Assembly: GCF_014650115.1 (NCBI RefSeq)
Contig: NZ_BMUI01000028.1
Span: forward strand, 1-64,000
Length of the DNA: 64,000 bases
Direction of reading: 5' to 3'
Source of the DNA: Streptomyces olivaceoviridis
Lineage (GTDB): Bacteria > Actinomycetota > Actinomycetes > Streptomycetales > Streptomycetaceae
Below the pieces are notes generated by a model, which saw only the letters and a list, made by a program, of their open reading frames with translations, was not told the DNA's origin and made no database searches. Below, in pieces: positions 17,454-26,861 of the stretch (within the stretch, counting starts at the first letter, position 1; every line of letters begins with the position of its first letter). The translations under genes were made by a program, and so were the position numbers.

Positions 17454-18136
17454 CCCTCCGGCCCCGCAGGCGTGACCCGTGTGCGCGGCAGCTGAGCCGG
17501 AGGGTCGCCTTGTCATGGACTACCGTGCGGGCGCGGCGGAGAACGACGCCCGGGTCGGCCCGGAGTTCGTCGGTGCCCCCTGCCTCCCTGCGGGCCGCCG
17601 CCTCCAGGACTGGCTGCGCGCGTTCCCGGACGACACCCGTCCGCTGAGCCTGGAGTTCGGCGTGGGCCTCACCCCGGTGTCGTCCGCCGGCCCGGCGAAC
17701 ACCTCGTCCGCGACTTCCCCCGGGGCGCGCGTCGTACGCGCCAGCCCCGCCCACCCCGACCTCTCCGACCGGGCGCCGCCCGCCCCGCAGACGCCGACCA
17801 CCCGCTCGGCGTACTCACCGCCGACATGGGATGCCGACGCCCGTCACCGGAGTCGTCGGCGAGCCGCGGCCGGCCACAGGGGAGACCGGTGACCCATCCG
17901 CCGAACCGATGGCGGCGCGCACACAGGCCGCCCCGGCCCACCCAACTGCCGCAGTGGACACGGCACTTGACCAGTCACCCACCGGGCGATTGGATCGCGT
18001 TGATCCGCGGTGACGCCGGAAGCGGGGACCGCACGCGTTCCCGGGCCCGCCGCACACCGTGGGTCGCCGACACCCCCCACCGCCCCCGACCCCGCACGCC
18101 CGACTCCCGACGGCGGGCACGCGCTTTGGAGTCATC
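17454..18136. other. Gene-poor stretch, possible degraded methyltransferase
   Basis: No gene with a convincing start. A plus-strand open frame (about 17515-17892) includes FVGAPC, RRLQDWLRAFPDDTRP and LEFGVGLTPVSSAGP, faintly like actinobacterial DUF574 SAM-methyltransferases, but key residues and the later frame are lost. At best a decayed copy. Confidence 0.25.
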
Positions 18137-19837
18137 GTGACCGAGTCACACCGCAAGAACACCTGGACCCGGCGCCGGATCCTCGGCACCGCCGCGGGAG
18201 GTGCCGCGGCAGCCGTGTTCGCATCGTCCGGCGGCGCGGAGGCCGCCACCGTGTCGGACGGGCCGTCCGCCGCACCGTCCGCCTCCCCGGTCGGCGACGT
18301 CGTCGGCAAAATAACCGTCGGTTACCAGGGCTGGTTCGCGGCCAAGGGCGACGGCGCCCCCATCGACGGCTGGTGGCACTGGTCGAAGGACTGGAGCAGA
18401 ACCCCGTCCTCGACGAACACCGGTATCAAGTGCTGGCCGGACATGCGTGAATACACGCACACCTACCCCACCGGCTACGCCGCCCTGGGCGACGGCCGGC
18501 CCGCGACGCTCTTCTCGTCGTACGACCAGCAGACGGTCGACACGCACTTCTCGTGGATGTCCCAGTACGGGGTGGACACCGCGGCCCTCCAGCGGTTCAA
18601 CCCGACCGGGGGCGAGGGCCCGACACGCGACGCGATGGCCCAGAAGGTGCGCAGCGCCGCCGAGGCGCACGACGTGAAGTTCTACGTCATGTACGACGTC
18701 ACCGGGTGGACGTCCATGCAGTCCGAGATCAAGGCGGACTGGACCGGGAAGATGAAGGCGCACACCGCGAGTCCGGCCTACGCACGGCAGAACGGCAAAC
18801 CGGTGGTCGCCGTCTGGGGCTTCGGCTTCAACGACGACGACCACGCCTTCTCCGCCGCCGCCTGCGCCGACGTCATAGCCTGGTTCAAGTCGCAGGGCTG
18901 CTACGTCATCGGAGGCGTTCCGAAGGAGTGGCGGACTGGCGGCCAGGGCAGCCGGGACGGCTTCCTCGACGTCTACCACGCGTTCGACATGATCTCGCCC
19001 TGGATGGTCGGCGCCATCGGCAGCGTCGCCGAATCCGACCACTACTACCAGTACGTCAATCTGGGCGACCAGGCGGACTGCGACGCCCACGGCATCGACT
19101 ACCAGCCCTGTGTGCTGCCCGGCGACGTCTCGATCCCCGGCCAGCGGGCGCACGGCGACTTCATGTGGCGGCAGTTCTACAACATGGTCCGGGTGGGCGC
19201 ACAGGGCATCTACATCTCGATGTTCGACGAGTTCAACGAGGGCAACCAGATCGCCAAGACTGCCGAGACCAAGGCGTCCGTCCCCGCCGACTCGGGCTTC
19301 CTGGCACTGGACGAGGACGGCACCGCCTGCTCCTCCGACTACTACCTGCGGCTCACGGCCGACGGCGGCCGGATGCTCAAGGGCCGGATCGCGCTCACCC
19401 CGACCCGCCCCACCGAGCCCGTGACCGGGGGCTCCACCCCGCCCGCCACCGGCACGGTCGTCAGTCTCAAGGCGAGCGTCAACAACGCCTACGTCACCGC
19501 GGAGGACGCCGGCGCCTCGCCCCTCGTCGCCAACCGCACGGCCATCGGGCCCTGGGAGCAGTTCGACATGGTGGACGCGGGCAGCGGCTCGATCGCCCTG
19601 CGGGCGCACGCCAACGGCCGTTACGTCACCGCGGGTACGGCTCCACTGACAGCCGACGGCACCACGCCCGGCCGGGCCCAGGCCTTCCAGCTCGTCCGCA
19701 ATGCCGACGGCACGGTCAGCCTGCTCGCCCTGGCGAACGGGCGGTACGTCACCGCGGAGGACGCCGGCGCCTCGCCCCTCGTCGCCAACCGGACCGCCAT
19801 CGGGCCGTGGGAGAAGTTCACCCTGATCACCGGCTGA
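18137..19837 (+). CDS. Secreted GH71/GH99-like glycosidase with C-terminal fascin-like domain
   Basis: 566 residues; GTG at 18137. Tat signal (TRRRILGTAAGG, cleavage near GGAEAATV) supports this start over an in-frame upstream ATG at 18059. Residues about 55-430 begin KITVGYQGWFAAKGDGAPID and contain HWSKDW, FNPTGGEGPTRD, KFYVMYDVTGW, PVVAVWGFGFN and YISMFDEFNEGNQ. This resembles secreted TIM-barrel proteins annotated as GH71/GH99-like or xylosidase/arabinosidase. Residues about 440-566 form a fascin/actin-crosslinking-like beta-trefoil (VVSLKASVNNAYVTAED, LRAHANGRYVTAG), probably a carbohydrate-binding module. Substrate unknown. A strong hairpin follows. Confidence 0.6.
   Translation: MTESHRKNTWTRRRILGTAAGGAAAAVFASSGGAEAATVSDGPSAAPSASPVGDVVGKITVGYQGWFAAKGDGAPIDGWWHWSKDWSRTPSSTNTGIKCWPDMREYTHTYPTGYAALGDGRPATLFSSYDQQTVDTHFSWMSQYGVDTAALQRFNPTGGEGPTRDAMAQKVRSAAEAHDVKFYVMYDVTGWTSMQSEIKADWTGKMKAHTASPAYARQNGKPVVAVWGFGFNDDDHAFSAAACADVIAWFKSQGCYVIGGVPKEWRTGGQGSRDGFLDVYHAFDMISPWMVGAIGSVAESDHYYQYVNLGDQADCDAHGIDYQPCVLPGDVSIPGQRAHGDFMWRQFYNMVRVGAQGIYISMFDEFNEGNQIAKTAETKASVPADSGFLALDEDGTACSSDYYLRLTADGGRMLKGRIALTPTRPTEPVTGGSTPPATGTVVSLKASVNNAYVTAEDAGASPLVANRTAIGPWEQFDMVDAGSGSIALRAHANGRYVTAGTAPLTADGTTPGRAQAFQLVRNADGTVSLLALANGRYVTAEDAGASPLVANRTAIGPWEKFTLITG
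19491..19818. repeat. Internal duplication in the fascin-like domain
   Basis: The peptide YVTAEDAGASPLVANRTAIG occurs twice (DNA at about 19491 and 19744). The two DNA segments are nearly identical over about 75 bp, differing at only a few bases. Confidence 0.85.
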
Positions 19838-20155
19838 GCACCGAGCACCCGCCGGACGGCCGACGCGCCGGGCCCGTTCTCCGCAGGCCGTCCGGCAGGG
19901 AGGCCGGCAGATCCGGGGAGAGCGTCAGGCAGGGGCGGTCGGACAACGGCCGGCGGGCGACCGTCCGTACGGCGTCCAGGCTCGCCTTGCCGCACAGGCC
20001 GCAGGACGACGTGGTGTAGAAGTTCCGCCGGAGCGTGAAGCGTTCGGCGCCGATCCCTTCGGTCGTGCGCACGTCGACCACGTTGTAGGGGTTGCGCCCG
20101 TCCTCGGTGGCACCGGCGCAGTACGTCATGGTCCGCAGCTCCTCGACCGAGGCCG
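19827..20155 (-). pseudogene. fdhD: fdhD fragment (formate dehydrogenase accessory sulfurtransferase)
   Basis: The minus strand reads SVEELRTMTYCAGA, then RRNFYTTSSCGLCGKASLDA, the FdhD core with its CxxC pair, then a degraded tail ending in TGA at 19827. FdhD is about 280 residues; only about 100 remain and the N-terminal half and the conserved GGLHAA region are missing. It overlaps the end of the upstream glycosidase gene by 11 bp. Clearly a decayed remnant. Confidence 0.75.
19851..19896 (+). terminator. Long-stem hairpin after the GH71/99-like gene
   Basis: GCCGGACGGCC (19851-19861) is perfectly complementary to GGCCGTCCGGC (19886-19896), 24-base loop, 13 bp after the stop. Confidence 0.5.
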
Positions 20156-20363
20156 GCGCCCGGGCCGACCGCTTCCGTCCCCGTCCCGCCAGCCGGCACC
20201 CGACGCACCCCGCGTGCCCGTCCCGCGCGGGCGGAGGCATCCGTCATCCGACGGCGATACCCCCTCCGCCGCCCCTCCGCATCGCCCCCTCACCGCATGT
20301 TCATGCGATGCGCGCCGGCTCGCCCCGCTCGCACACTGCCGGGCAGTGGCGAAAGGAGTCGTG

Positions 20364-20990
20364 GTGAGCCCTCTGTTCCGTACCGATGCCCGGACCGACG
20401 CCCGACAGGACCCTGGACAGGACCCCAACGGGTGGCGCGCCCTCTGGGTCACCCTGGTCGCCGGGTTCATGATCCTGCTGGACGTGACGATCGTGTCCGT
20501 GGCCCTGCCGTCCATGGCGCGCGACCTGGGCGCGAAGCCGTCGTCGGTGCAGTGGGGCGTGTCGGGCTACGCGCTCACCTTCGCCCTCGCCCTCGTGGTG
20601 GCGGGGCGGTTGGGCGACGCCGTGGGCCGCCGGCGGATCTTCCTCGTGGCGCTCGCCGCCTTCGTCGTGTGCAGCGCGGCCGTCGGCGCGGCCCCTACGA
20701 TCGGGCTGGTCGTGGCGGCGCGGCTCGCCCAGGGGGTGTCGGCCGGCTTCCTGGCACCACAGAACTCCGCGCTGATCCAGCAGCTCTTCACGGACTCCGA
20801 ACGACCGCGCGCCTTCGGGCTGTTCAGCGCCACGGTGGGCATCTCCAGCGCCGTCGGCCCCATCACCGGCGGCGTCATCCTCGCCCTGGCCACGGGTACG
20901 GACGGCTGGCGGTGGATCTTCTACGTCAACGTGCCCATCGGTGCGGCGGCCCTGCTCCTGGGCCGCCGGCTCCTGCCGAGGTCGGCCCCC
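20364..20990 (+). pseudogene. Truncated MFS (DHA2-type) transporter
   Basis: Good start: GAAAGGAG (20351-20358) before GTG at 20361 or 20364. About 210 residues of a 14-helix drug-proton antiporter follow: WVTLVAGFMILLDVTIVSVA, then GRLGDAVGRRRIF (motif A), VAARLAQGVSAGFLAPQNSA (motif C-like region) and WRWIFYVNVPIG. Homology stops abruptly near 20990 after about six helices; the open frame continues to 21323 through unrelated sequence. Family members are about 480-520 residues, so this copy is not functional. A transposase remnant starts about 100 bp further on. Confidence 0.75.
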
Positions 20991-21089
20991 GGCGTACGGG
21001 GGCACCTCAGCTCGCGGACGCCGTCCAGGCCGCCCCGGTCGGGTGATGCGCAAGCGGCGGACAGCGCGGTGAACGGCAGATGGTGCGGA

Positions 21090-21260
21090 TGCCTGGCCCT
21101 CCGTATACCGCGTCAGCGGGCACCCGGCCGAACGGAACCGCCGGAGCCAGAGCACGCTCGACCACGCGGCGAACGAGGACAGGTTTCGTGGCGAACTCGA
21201 CATCGTCCGGGAACGCCGGCCGCGCGACATCGCCCACGATCGGAGGTCCACGCGCTCGGG
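21090..21260 (-). pseudogene. IS701-type transposase remnant
   Basis: Minus-strand reading contains FPDDVEFATKPVLVRRVVER and ALAPAVPFGRVPADAVYGG, resembling the central DDE-transposase region of IS701-like elements. Only about 55 codons are recognisable; both ends are gone. Its position at the break in the MFS gene suggests the insertion caused that truncation. Confidence 0.6.
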
Positions 21261-21363
21261 AGATACAACGGCACTGGTGCGCCAATGCTCCCTTCGTCCG
21301 CCGCCGCCTCCGTGGGAACATGATCCCTGACAGGCAGTACACCCCCAAGGAGACAGACCAGGC

Positions 21364-21561
21364 ATGTTCGACGCCCTGAAGAACCTCAAGGACAAGGCCG
21401 AGGATCTCGCCGCGGCCCACGGCGACAAGATCTCCGAAGGGCTTGAAAAAGTCGGGGACTTCATCGACGACAGGACCGACGGCAAGTACAGCGAGAAGAT
21501 CGACACGGCTGTCGACAAGGCCCAGGACTACGTCGAGCAGCTGGGCGAGCACAAGAACTGA
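21364..21561 (+). CDS. MT0933/Rv0909-like antitoxin family protein
   Basis: 65 residues; ATG at 21364 with AAGGAGA upstream. Highly charged and helical: MFDALKNLKDKAEDLAAAHG, KVGDFIDDRTDGKYSEKIDT, AVDKAQDYVEQLGEHKN. The DFIDDRTDGKYS core is typical of the actinobacterial MT0933-like antitoxin family (PF14013). No toxin gene is adjacent on either side; it stands alone among IS fragments, so it may be an orphan or have another role. Intact start, frame and spacing argue it is expressed. Confidence 0.7.
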   Translation: MFDALKNLKDKAEDLAAAHGDKISEGLEKVGDFIDDRTDGKYSEKIDTAVDKAQDYVEQLGEHKN

Positions 21562-21616
21562 CCTGCCGTCAGGCTTATAGCGAGTCCGGGTGCCGCGCAC
21601 GGTCGGGCACCCGGAT

Positions 21617-21757
21617 CCCTGTGCAGGCGTCGGGCTGGCCGGTCTCCGCCTGATCAGGAAGCATCGCAGGACCATCCCGGACCCCGCCGCGGCGAAGGTG
21701 CCGGACCTGATCGGCCGCGACTTCACCGCGGACGAGGTGAACCGGACGTACGTCCGG
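21617..21757 (+). pseudogene. IS3-family transposase (orfB) remnant
   Basis: Plus-strand reading GLAGLRLIRKHRRTIPDPAA then KVPDLIGRDFTADEVNRTYV matches the stretch just before the DDE domain of IS3-family OrfB proteins (…GRDFTA..PN..YVGDITY). It breaks off at the join to an oppositely oriented IS481 remnant. Confidence 0.65.
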
Positions 21758-21764
21758 TATAGGC

Positions 21765-22150
21765 GAGCCGGGAGTGGTCGTCGAGCGCCGAATGCAGGTA
21801 CGTGTATCCGACCTTGCCGGTGCCGGGCCCGGTGCGTTCGGAGGCGCGGGCGGACTCGGTACCGACCCCGTGCATCCGCCAGCCGCCGCCGGTCGGGATG
21901 CGTCCGAGCTTCTTGACGTCGACGTGGATCAGGTCGCCGACCCGGTCGTGCTCTAGCGGATGACCTCGTCGAGGTCCCGGAGCCGGTTGAGTCCTCGCCG
22001 CACCAGGATGCGGTGAACTGTCGCGGGCGCGAGTGTGACGCCGCGCAGCCGCTGCAGGTCGGCGGCGAGCCGGCCTGGCCCGTGCTTGGTCTGCCGCCGC
22101 AGCGCCTCCACCAGGTCAGCGATGTCCTCGGGGTGCGGGCGGGGCTACCG
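21765..22150 (-). pseudogene. IS481-family transposase remnant, frameshifted
   Basis: Minus strand reads RPHPEDIADLVEALRRQTKH, GPGRLAADLQRLRGVTLAPA and TVHRILVRRGLNRLRDLDEV, then a stop. In another frame it continues DRVGDLIHVDVKKLGRIPTG, a gap, then KVGYTYLHSALDDHSRLAYT with the expected DDE-region Asp residues. These match IS481 transposases. Frameshift and missing C-terminus mean it is dead. Confidence 0.75.
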
Positions 22151-22197
22151 GGAGCCCTGAGATCTCAGGGTTCCCCCGTGAGCGGCTGCGCGTGGCG

Positions 22198-22596
22198 TCA
22201 GCGTGCGAACTTTTCGATGGCCGCTGGGGTGACGGGGGTGAAGAAGTTGACGAGGTTGCCGTCGGGGTCACGGAACAGCAGCGAACGGTTGCCCCAGGGC
22301 ATCGTGGTGGGCTTGGTGACGAAGTCGGTGACGAAGCCGGTCAGGTTGTCGTGAACGCTGTCCACGTCGTCGACGAGGAACTCGATGATCACGCTGTGGT
22401 TGTCCGCCGGGCGGGCAGAGCCCGGGGCGAACAGCGGGACGGTGCGGGTGCTGCCGATCGCGAGGGTGGCGCCCGCGGTCCTGAGTTCGGCGAAGTCCTC
22501 GTTGGCCCATGTCGCCCGCGCCCCTGTGGCGCGCTCGTAGAACTCGACGAGGCGCGCTACGTCGCCGGTGATGATGCGGATCGAGATGAAGTCCAT
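22198..22596 (-). CDS. VOC-superfamily (glyoxalase/bleomycin-resistance-like) protein
   Basis: 132 residues; ATG at 22596-22594 with a strong AAGGAGAT site upstream. Two beta-alpha-beta-beta-beta modules are visible: MDFISIRIITGDVARLVEFY starts the first, VIIEFLVDDVDSVHDNL the second. The end WGNRSLLFRDPDGNLVNFFT carries the usual RDPDGN turn and a terminal metal-ligand region. Likely a small metal-dependent dioxygenase/lyase or ligand-binding protein of unknown substrate. Divergent from a WYL regulator 93 bp away, which probably controls it. Confidence 0.8.
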   Translation of the reverse strand: MDFISIRIITGDVARLVEFYERATGARATWANEDFAELRTAGATLAIGSTRTVPLFAPGSARPADNHSVIIEFLVDDVDSVHDNLTGFVTDFVTKPTTMPWGNRSLLFRDPDGNLVNFFTPVTPAAIEKFAR

Positions 22597-22688
22597 GGGA
22601 TCTCCTTGGCTGTGCTGGAGGCGTACACGTCGCAGGTTAGGAGGAATAGTGGACAGAATCGGTCCTGTATTCGCGTTAGGCTGCGAAC

Positions 22689-23678
22689 ATGCCTCGACCC
22701 ACCGGCCGCGTGCTGACACTCCTGGAGCTGCTGCAGTCGGGCGGCACCCGGACTGTGGCCGAGCTCGCTGACCGTCTCGGCGTCGAAGGACGCACTGTGC
22801 GGCGGTATGTGGACCAGCTGATCGACCTGGACGTGCCCGTGGAGTCGGTGCGTGGCCGCTACGGCGGGTACCGGCTGGCTCCCGGGTACCGCCTGCCTCC
22901 GCTCATGCTCAGCGACGACGAGGCGCTGGCCGTGCTGCTCGGCCTGGTCGCCGGCCGCCGGGCAGGGCTGACGACGACGGAGCGCACGGCAAACGAGACG
23001 GCGTCGGCGAAGATCCGGCGGGTGCTGCCCAAGCACATCGCCCGTCGGCTCGACACACTCCTGGAAGCTCTCGCCTTCACGGATCAGCCCGGCGAGTTCG
23101 ACACCCCGGACGCCGGGGTCCTGCTCACCGTCGCCGATGCGGTGCGCCACCGCCGACCGGTCTCGATCCGCTACACCGACCGTGACGGACGGCCCAGCGA
23201 ACGCACGCTGCACGCGTACGGGATCGTCGCCCATGCGGGCCGGTGGTATGTCACGGGGAAGGACGCCCGGATCGGCGAGGACCGAACCTTCCGGCTCGAT
23301 CGCATCGCAGACGCGCGGACCCTGACCGGCTCATTCGAAGCGCCCGTGGGTCCCGCTCCCGCACAGCGCGTGTTGTCAGGGTTCGCCACGGCCGGGTACC
23401 GGCATGAGGTGACCTTGCGGATCCACGGGACGGTTGAGCAGATCCGCGCCCACCTTCCCGTCAGCGTCGCGAGCCTGGAGGAGCACGAGCCCGCGGCCGG
23501 CGAGGACGGGGCGACCGAGCGCTGGCTGCGCGTCGAGCTGCGGGCGGAGCGGCTCGACTGGCTGCCTCCGGTACTCGCCTCACTCGACCAGCCGTTCGTC
23601 ATCGAGCGCCCCGATGAACTCCGCGACCTCGTCATCGCGCTCGCCGATCGCCTCACGTCCTCTGCCCGCCGAGCCTGA
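22689..23678 (+). CDS. WYL-domain transcriptional regulator
   Basis: 329 residues. N-terminal DeoR-like helix-turn-helix (RVLTLLELLQSGGTRTVAEL, ADRLGVEGRTVRRYVDQL, residues about 4-45), followed by YGGYRLAPGYRLPPLMLS. The WYL domain (about 135-205) includes RRPVSIRYTDRDG and the signature AGRWYVTGKDAR; the C-terminal WCX region ends PDELRDLVIALADRL. WYL proteins sense nucleic-acid or small-molecule ligands and here probably control the divergent VOC gene. There is no clear Shine-Dalgarno before ATG 22689; a TTAGGCT box 10 bp upstream suggests a leaderless transcript. Confidence 0.85.
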   Translation: MPRPTGRVLTLLELLQSGGTRTVAELADRLGVEGRTVRRYVDQLIDLDVPVESVRGRYGGYRLAPGYRLPPLMLSDDEALAVLLGLVAGRRAGLTTTERTANETASAKIRRVLPKHIARRLDTLLEALAFTDQPGEFDTPDAGVLLTVADAVRHRRPVSIRYTDRDGRPSERTLHAYGIVAHAGRWYVTGKDARIGEDRTFRLDRIADARTLTGSFEAPVGPAPAQRVLSGFATAGYRHEVTLRIHGTVEQIRAHLPVSVASLEEHEPAAGEDGATERWLRVELRAERLDWLPPVLASLDQPFVIERPDELRDLVIALADRLTSSARRA

Positions 23679-24105
23679 CAGCGAGGAACCAGTGTCATGA
23701 GATGGCACACCGGTATTCGACGGCCCCGTCCAGCGCCAGGGCTTGCGGAGAGCGGTGAACCACCGATAACAGGGTTCAGTAAAGCGAACTCCCCCTCACT
23801 GTCGCGGACCCATCGCGTCTCCCGCAACGCGCAAGGGATCAAGGGGGCGGTCCGTGTATTTCAGGAATTGGCCCTTGCGGTATTTCGACAGGTTCTCGCC
23901 CTAGAGAACCCGATCTGCGGGTGCGTCCCTTGGACGGGGCACGGTCAGCACTGAGCCGGGATGAGCGGCGCGACCCTTCCCCGCGGCGCGACCTCTGGAC
24001 GTGCAGCCAGCCCGGCCGGGAAATGCCTATTCCACTTTCGCCAGGTGCCCAATCGTGTTGATCATCACGGTGTGCGGAGTGATCAATTCCACTATCTTTC
24101 CCAGC
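23679..24105. other. Intergenic, no gene seen
   Basis: Lower G+C than its surroundings in the second half. Short open frames lack start signals and recognisable similarity. Probably holds the promoter of the acyl-CoA oxidase gene. Confidence 0.5.
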
Positions 24106-25917
24106 GTGACCGCCACCCAAATAGTTCATGACCAGGGCATATCCACAGAACTCGCTCGTATCCTGTTAGGGCCCCGCGCAGAGCAGATCCACGAGCCCTG
24201 GAGACGCCTGTTCAGCGGACATCGTTTCGCCTTCCAGGAAGGCCTCAGTCCACAGGACCGCACGGCGCTGTCGTACGAGCGGCTCAGGATCATCGCCGAA
24301 GCCGTGCCGGACCCCGTCGGTCTCGCCTCGGATATTGAGCTGCTCGCGGCGATGCACGAGTGGGCCGGGGTGGTGGACGCAGGCATGGCGACGATCGCGA
24401 GCATCCACTGGAATCTGCATATCGGCAGCCTGCTGGACCATGACCACGACGGACGGGACCTGTCCGTCTACAGCGACATCGAGCGCATTGGTACGTTTCT
24501 GTGCACCGAGTTGGATCATGGCAACGACGCCGCAGCCTTGGAGACGACAGCACGGTTCGACTTCGCCACGGGCGGCTTCATCCTTGACACACCAACTCCC
24601 GGCTCCTGCAAGTGGATGCCCAACACCAGCGGCACCGGCGGAGCCAAGAACGCTCTGGTAGCGGCCCGCTTGGTGGTCGGGGATGTCGATCACGGAGTGT
24701 TCCTGTTCCTCACACCGCTCACCGACAGCGAGGGGCGGCACTACCCAGGCGTGGAGGTGCGCCCCCTTCCGCAGACGGCCAGCGCACCGGTCGACCACTG
24801 TGCCACCTACTTCCACGGCGTGCGGCTTCCCTTCGAGGCCATGGTGCAGGGCGAGCAGGGACGGCTGTCGCCCGACGGCACCTTCACCAGCACCCTGGGG
24901 AATCCCCGGAAACGTTTCCTCAGATCGGTCCGCCGCGTGCACGCCGGCAAGTTGTGCATGAGCGCCTACAGCCTCGGAGTGACGCGACACGCCTTGGCAG
25001 TCGCCATGCGGCACTCTCACCGCCGCCTCACGTCCGGGATGACGACGGGCCGCAAGGTCGCCCTCATCGAGCACCGCAGCCATCACGCGCCTCTTCTGTC
25101 CGCGGTGGCCACGACCTACGCCGCGACGTTACTGCACCGCCATGTGGTGCAGCGGTGGACCAGCGGCACGGACGCAGACCAGGACGGAGTCGAGCGTTTG
25201 GCGGCCGTGGCCAAGGCTTGGATCACCTGGCAGGCTCGGGCGGTCATGACCGAGTGCCGGGAGCGTTGCGGAGCACAAGGCCTGCTGCTGTCGAACGGGA
25301 TCGCCTACCAACTGGCTGCGAACGAAGGGACCGTCACCGCCGAGGGCGACAACCAGGTCATCTGGGTCAAAGCCGCAGGCGAGATGCTCATGGGCGGCTT
25401 CACCCCGATGCCGCCGTCAGAGGTACCTCCGGCCAGCCGCTCACTCCACGATGCGGAGTACCTGATGGAACTGCTGGCCGATGTCGAGCGCATCTGGCAT
25501 GGCCGAGCACGGAGCCGACTGCGTACGGGACGCCGCGGTGATCCCCTGGCGCGGTGGAACGGAACCGTGCGACCGGCTTTGCAGCTCGTCGACGCTTACG
25601 TACACCGGCTCGCGGCGGAGGTGCTGCTGCGCGAAGGCGGCGAGACGGCGGATCCGCAGGCTCGGGCACTCCTCGGACAGCTGCACCGCCTGTTCGCGCT
25701 GCGCCAGGTGAGGACACACGCTGGGGACTTGCTGGCCGACGGGCGTATCACCCCGGAGCACGTGCGGCAGTTGCCCGACGCAGAAGAGGCGCTGATCGAG
25801 ATGCTCGTGCCTTACTCCCTGCAACTGACCGAAGGATTCGCCGCCTTGGAAAGCGTCGTGGAAGGACATCCGATGTTGCAGGCCCGAGCTGCGAAGACCG
25901 AAATGACGCCCGCGTAG
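24106..25917 (+). CDS. Acyl-CoA oxidase-family flavoenzyme, orphan, two TTA codons
   Basis: About 603 residues from GTG 24106; the frame is open to ATG 24001 and GTG 24079, and no clear Shine-Dalgarno decides the start. The fold follows the acyl-CoA oxidase plan: N-terminal helices, a middle beta domain (GSCKWMPNTSGTGGAKNALV, a flavin-contact region), FHGVRLPFEAMVQGEQG, and the C-terminal FAD domain where TAEGDNQVIWVKAAGEM parallels the EGEN-TV segment holding the catalytic Glu. It would oxidise an acyl thioester to the 2-enoyl form with O2 as acceptor. No PKS, thiolase or carrier-protein gene is adjacent. TTA codons at 24166-24168 and 25129-25131 predict dependence on the bldA tRNA, common in secondary metabolism. 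Confidence 0.7.
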   Translation: MTATQIVHDQGISTELARILLGPRAEQIHEPWRRLFSGHRFAFQEGLSPQDRTALSYERLRIIAEAVPDPVGLASDIELLAAMHEWAGVVDAGMATIASIHWNLHIGSLLDHDHDGRDLSVYSDIERIGTFLCTELDHGNDAAALETTARFDFATGGFILDTPTPGSCKWMPNTSGTGGAKNALVAARLVVGDVDHGVFLFLTPLTDSEGRHYPGVEVRPLPQTASAPVDHCATYFHGVRLPFEAMVQGEQGRLSPDGTFTSTLGNPRKRFLRSVRRVHAGKLCMSAYSLGVTRHALAVAMRHSHRRLTSGMTTGRKVALIEHRSHHAPLLSAVATTYAATLLHRHVVQRWTSGTDADQDGVERLAAVAKAWITWQARAVMTECRERCGAQGLLLSNGIAYQLAANEGTVTAEGDNQVIWVKAAGEMLMGGFTPMPPSEVPPASRSLHDAEYLMELLADVERIWHGRARSRLRTGRRGDPLARWNGTVRPALQLVDAYVHRLAAEVLLREGGETADPQARALLGQLHRLFALRQVRTHAGDLLADGRITPEHVRQLPDAEEALIEMLVPYSLQLTEGFAALESVVEGHPMLQARAAKTEMTPA

Positions 25918-26861
25918 CCGGCCCGGGCTCGCACTCGTCGCCGGTCAGGAGGCGCGGGGGAGAAGGTGGGCGGAGAACCCGCGGTACGCGCCGGAAGCGA
26001 TCAATCACTGGCGAGTGCTTCGCGCCTGTCGAGGGCGGCGACGGCGAGGTTGGCCAGGCCGCGCTGTCGGTCAGTGACCCGGTGGTACCCGGTTGGTACC
26101 CCCCTTCTCCAGGCCGGCGAGCGGGGCTCTGAGCAGGCAGATCATGACCGACGGGCTCGTCGCCGCCCCGAGCCGCCCCGAGCCGCCCCGAGCCGCCCAG
26201 TGCCGGCGGGGAAGACAGGTGCTGCCGGGCGCGCCCCGGCCGCCGTGTCCGCGGGCAGTCCCCCGGCCCGCCCGCGGACACGTCCGCCGCCGGCGGCGCC
26301 GGCAGGAACGGCGCCGACGCCGAGGGAGGGTCGGGTCGCGGGAGACGGCCGCCGTGCCGCGCGGGCAGCTGAACCAGCCAGGCGGCTACCACCCGGCCCG
26401 GGCGGCGGGGATCGCCGAATGCCTGAGGGGCGTCAAGCCCGGCGCCGCCCGGGAGAAGGCCCTGAGTGTGCGGGGCGAGGTATGCGGGAAGACCTCGGGC
26501 GCCCTGCGCGGCGGTGCCGCCGACCCGGCACGCGCCGCCGCCTCCGCCGGCAACTGCCGGCCGCCGCTCCGGAACTGTCGGTGGCGCTGCCCGACCGCGC
26601 CGCGCGGCCTGTCGAGCCGCCGCGCTCACCGGCCCGGGTGAGAAGGAGGCACGGGATGCCGGCGAGCGCCGGCACCGGCGGTGACACCCGGAACCCCCGT
26701 GAACCGAACACGCGTATCGGGTGCGCCGCACGTTCCCGTAGGGGTCGGACAGTGCGCTGATGGACTTGCCTTCGTGCAGTGATGGACAACTGTCTCGGGT
26801 AGCCGTCGTTACCCTGGCGATCGCGCCACGAAACGACGTTGCGGATCGAGCGGAGGTCTTC
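25918..26861. other. Gene-poor stretch with a 10-bp tandem repeat
   Basis: No protein recognisable in either direction. AGCCGCCCCG is repeated about four times at 26162-26200. The region separates the acyl-CoA oxidase gene from a broken whiB-like gene and may be decayed sequence. Confidence 0.5.

Noticed and set aside
17454..17892. Intact methyltransferase gene
   Set aside because: Similarity is faint, the SAM-binding loop is incomplete and there is no clean start.
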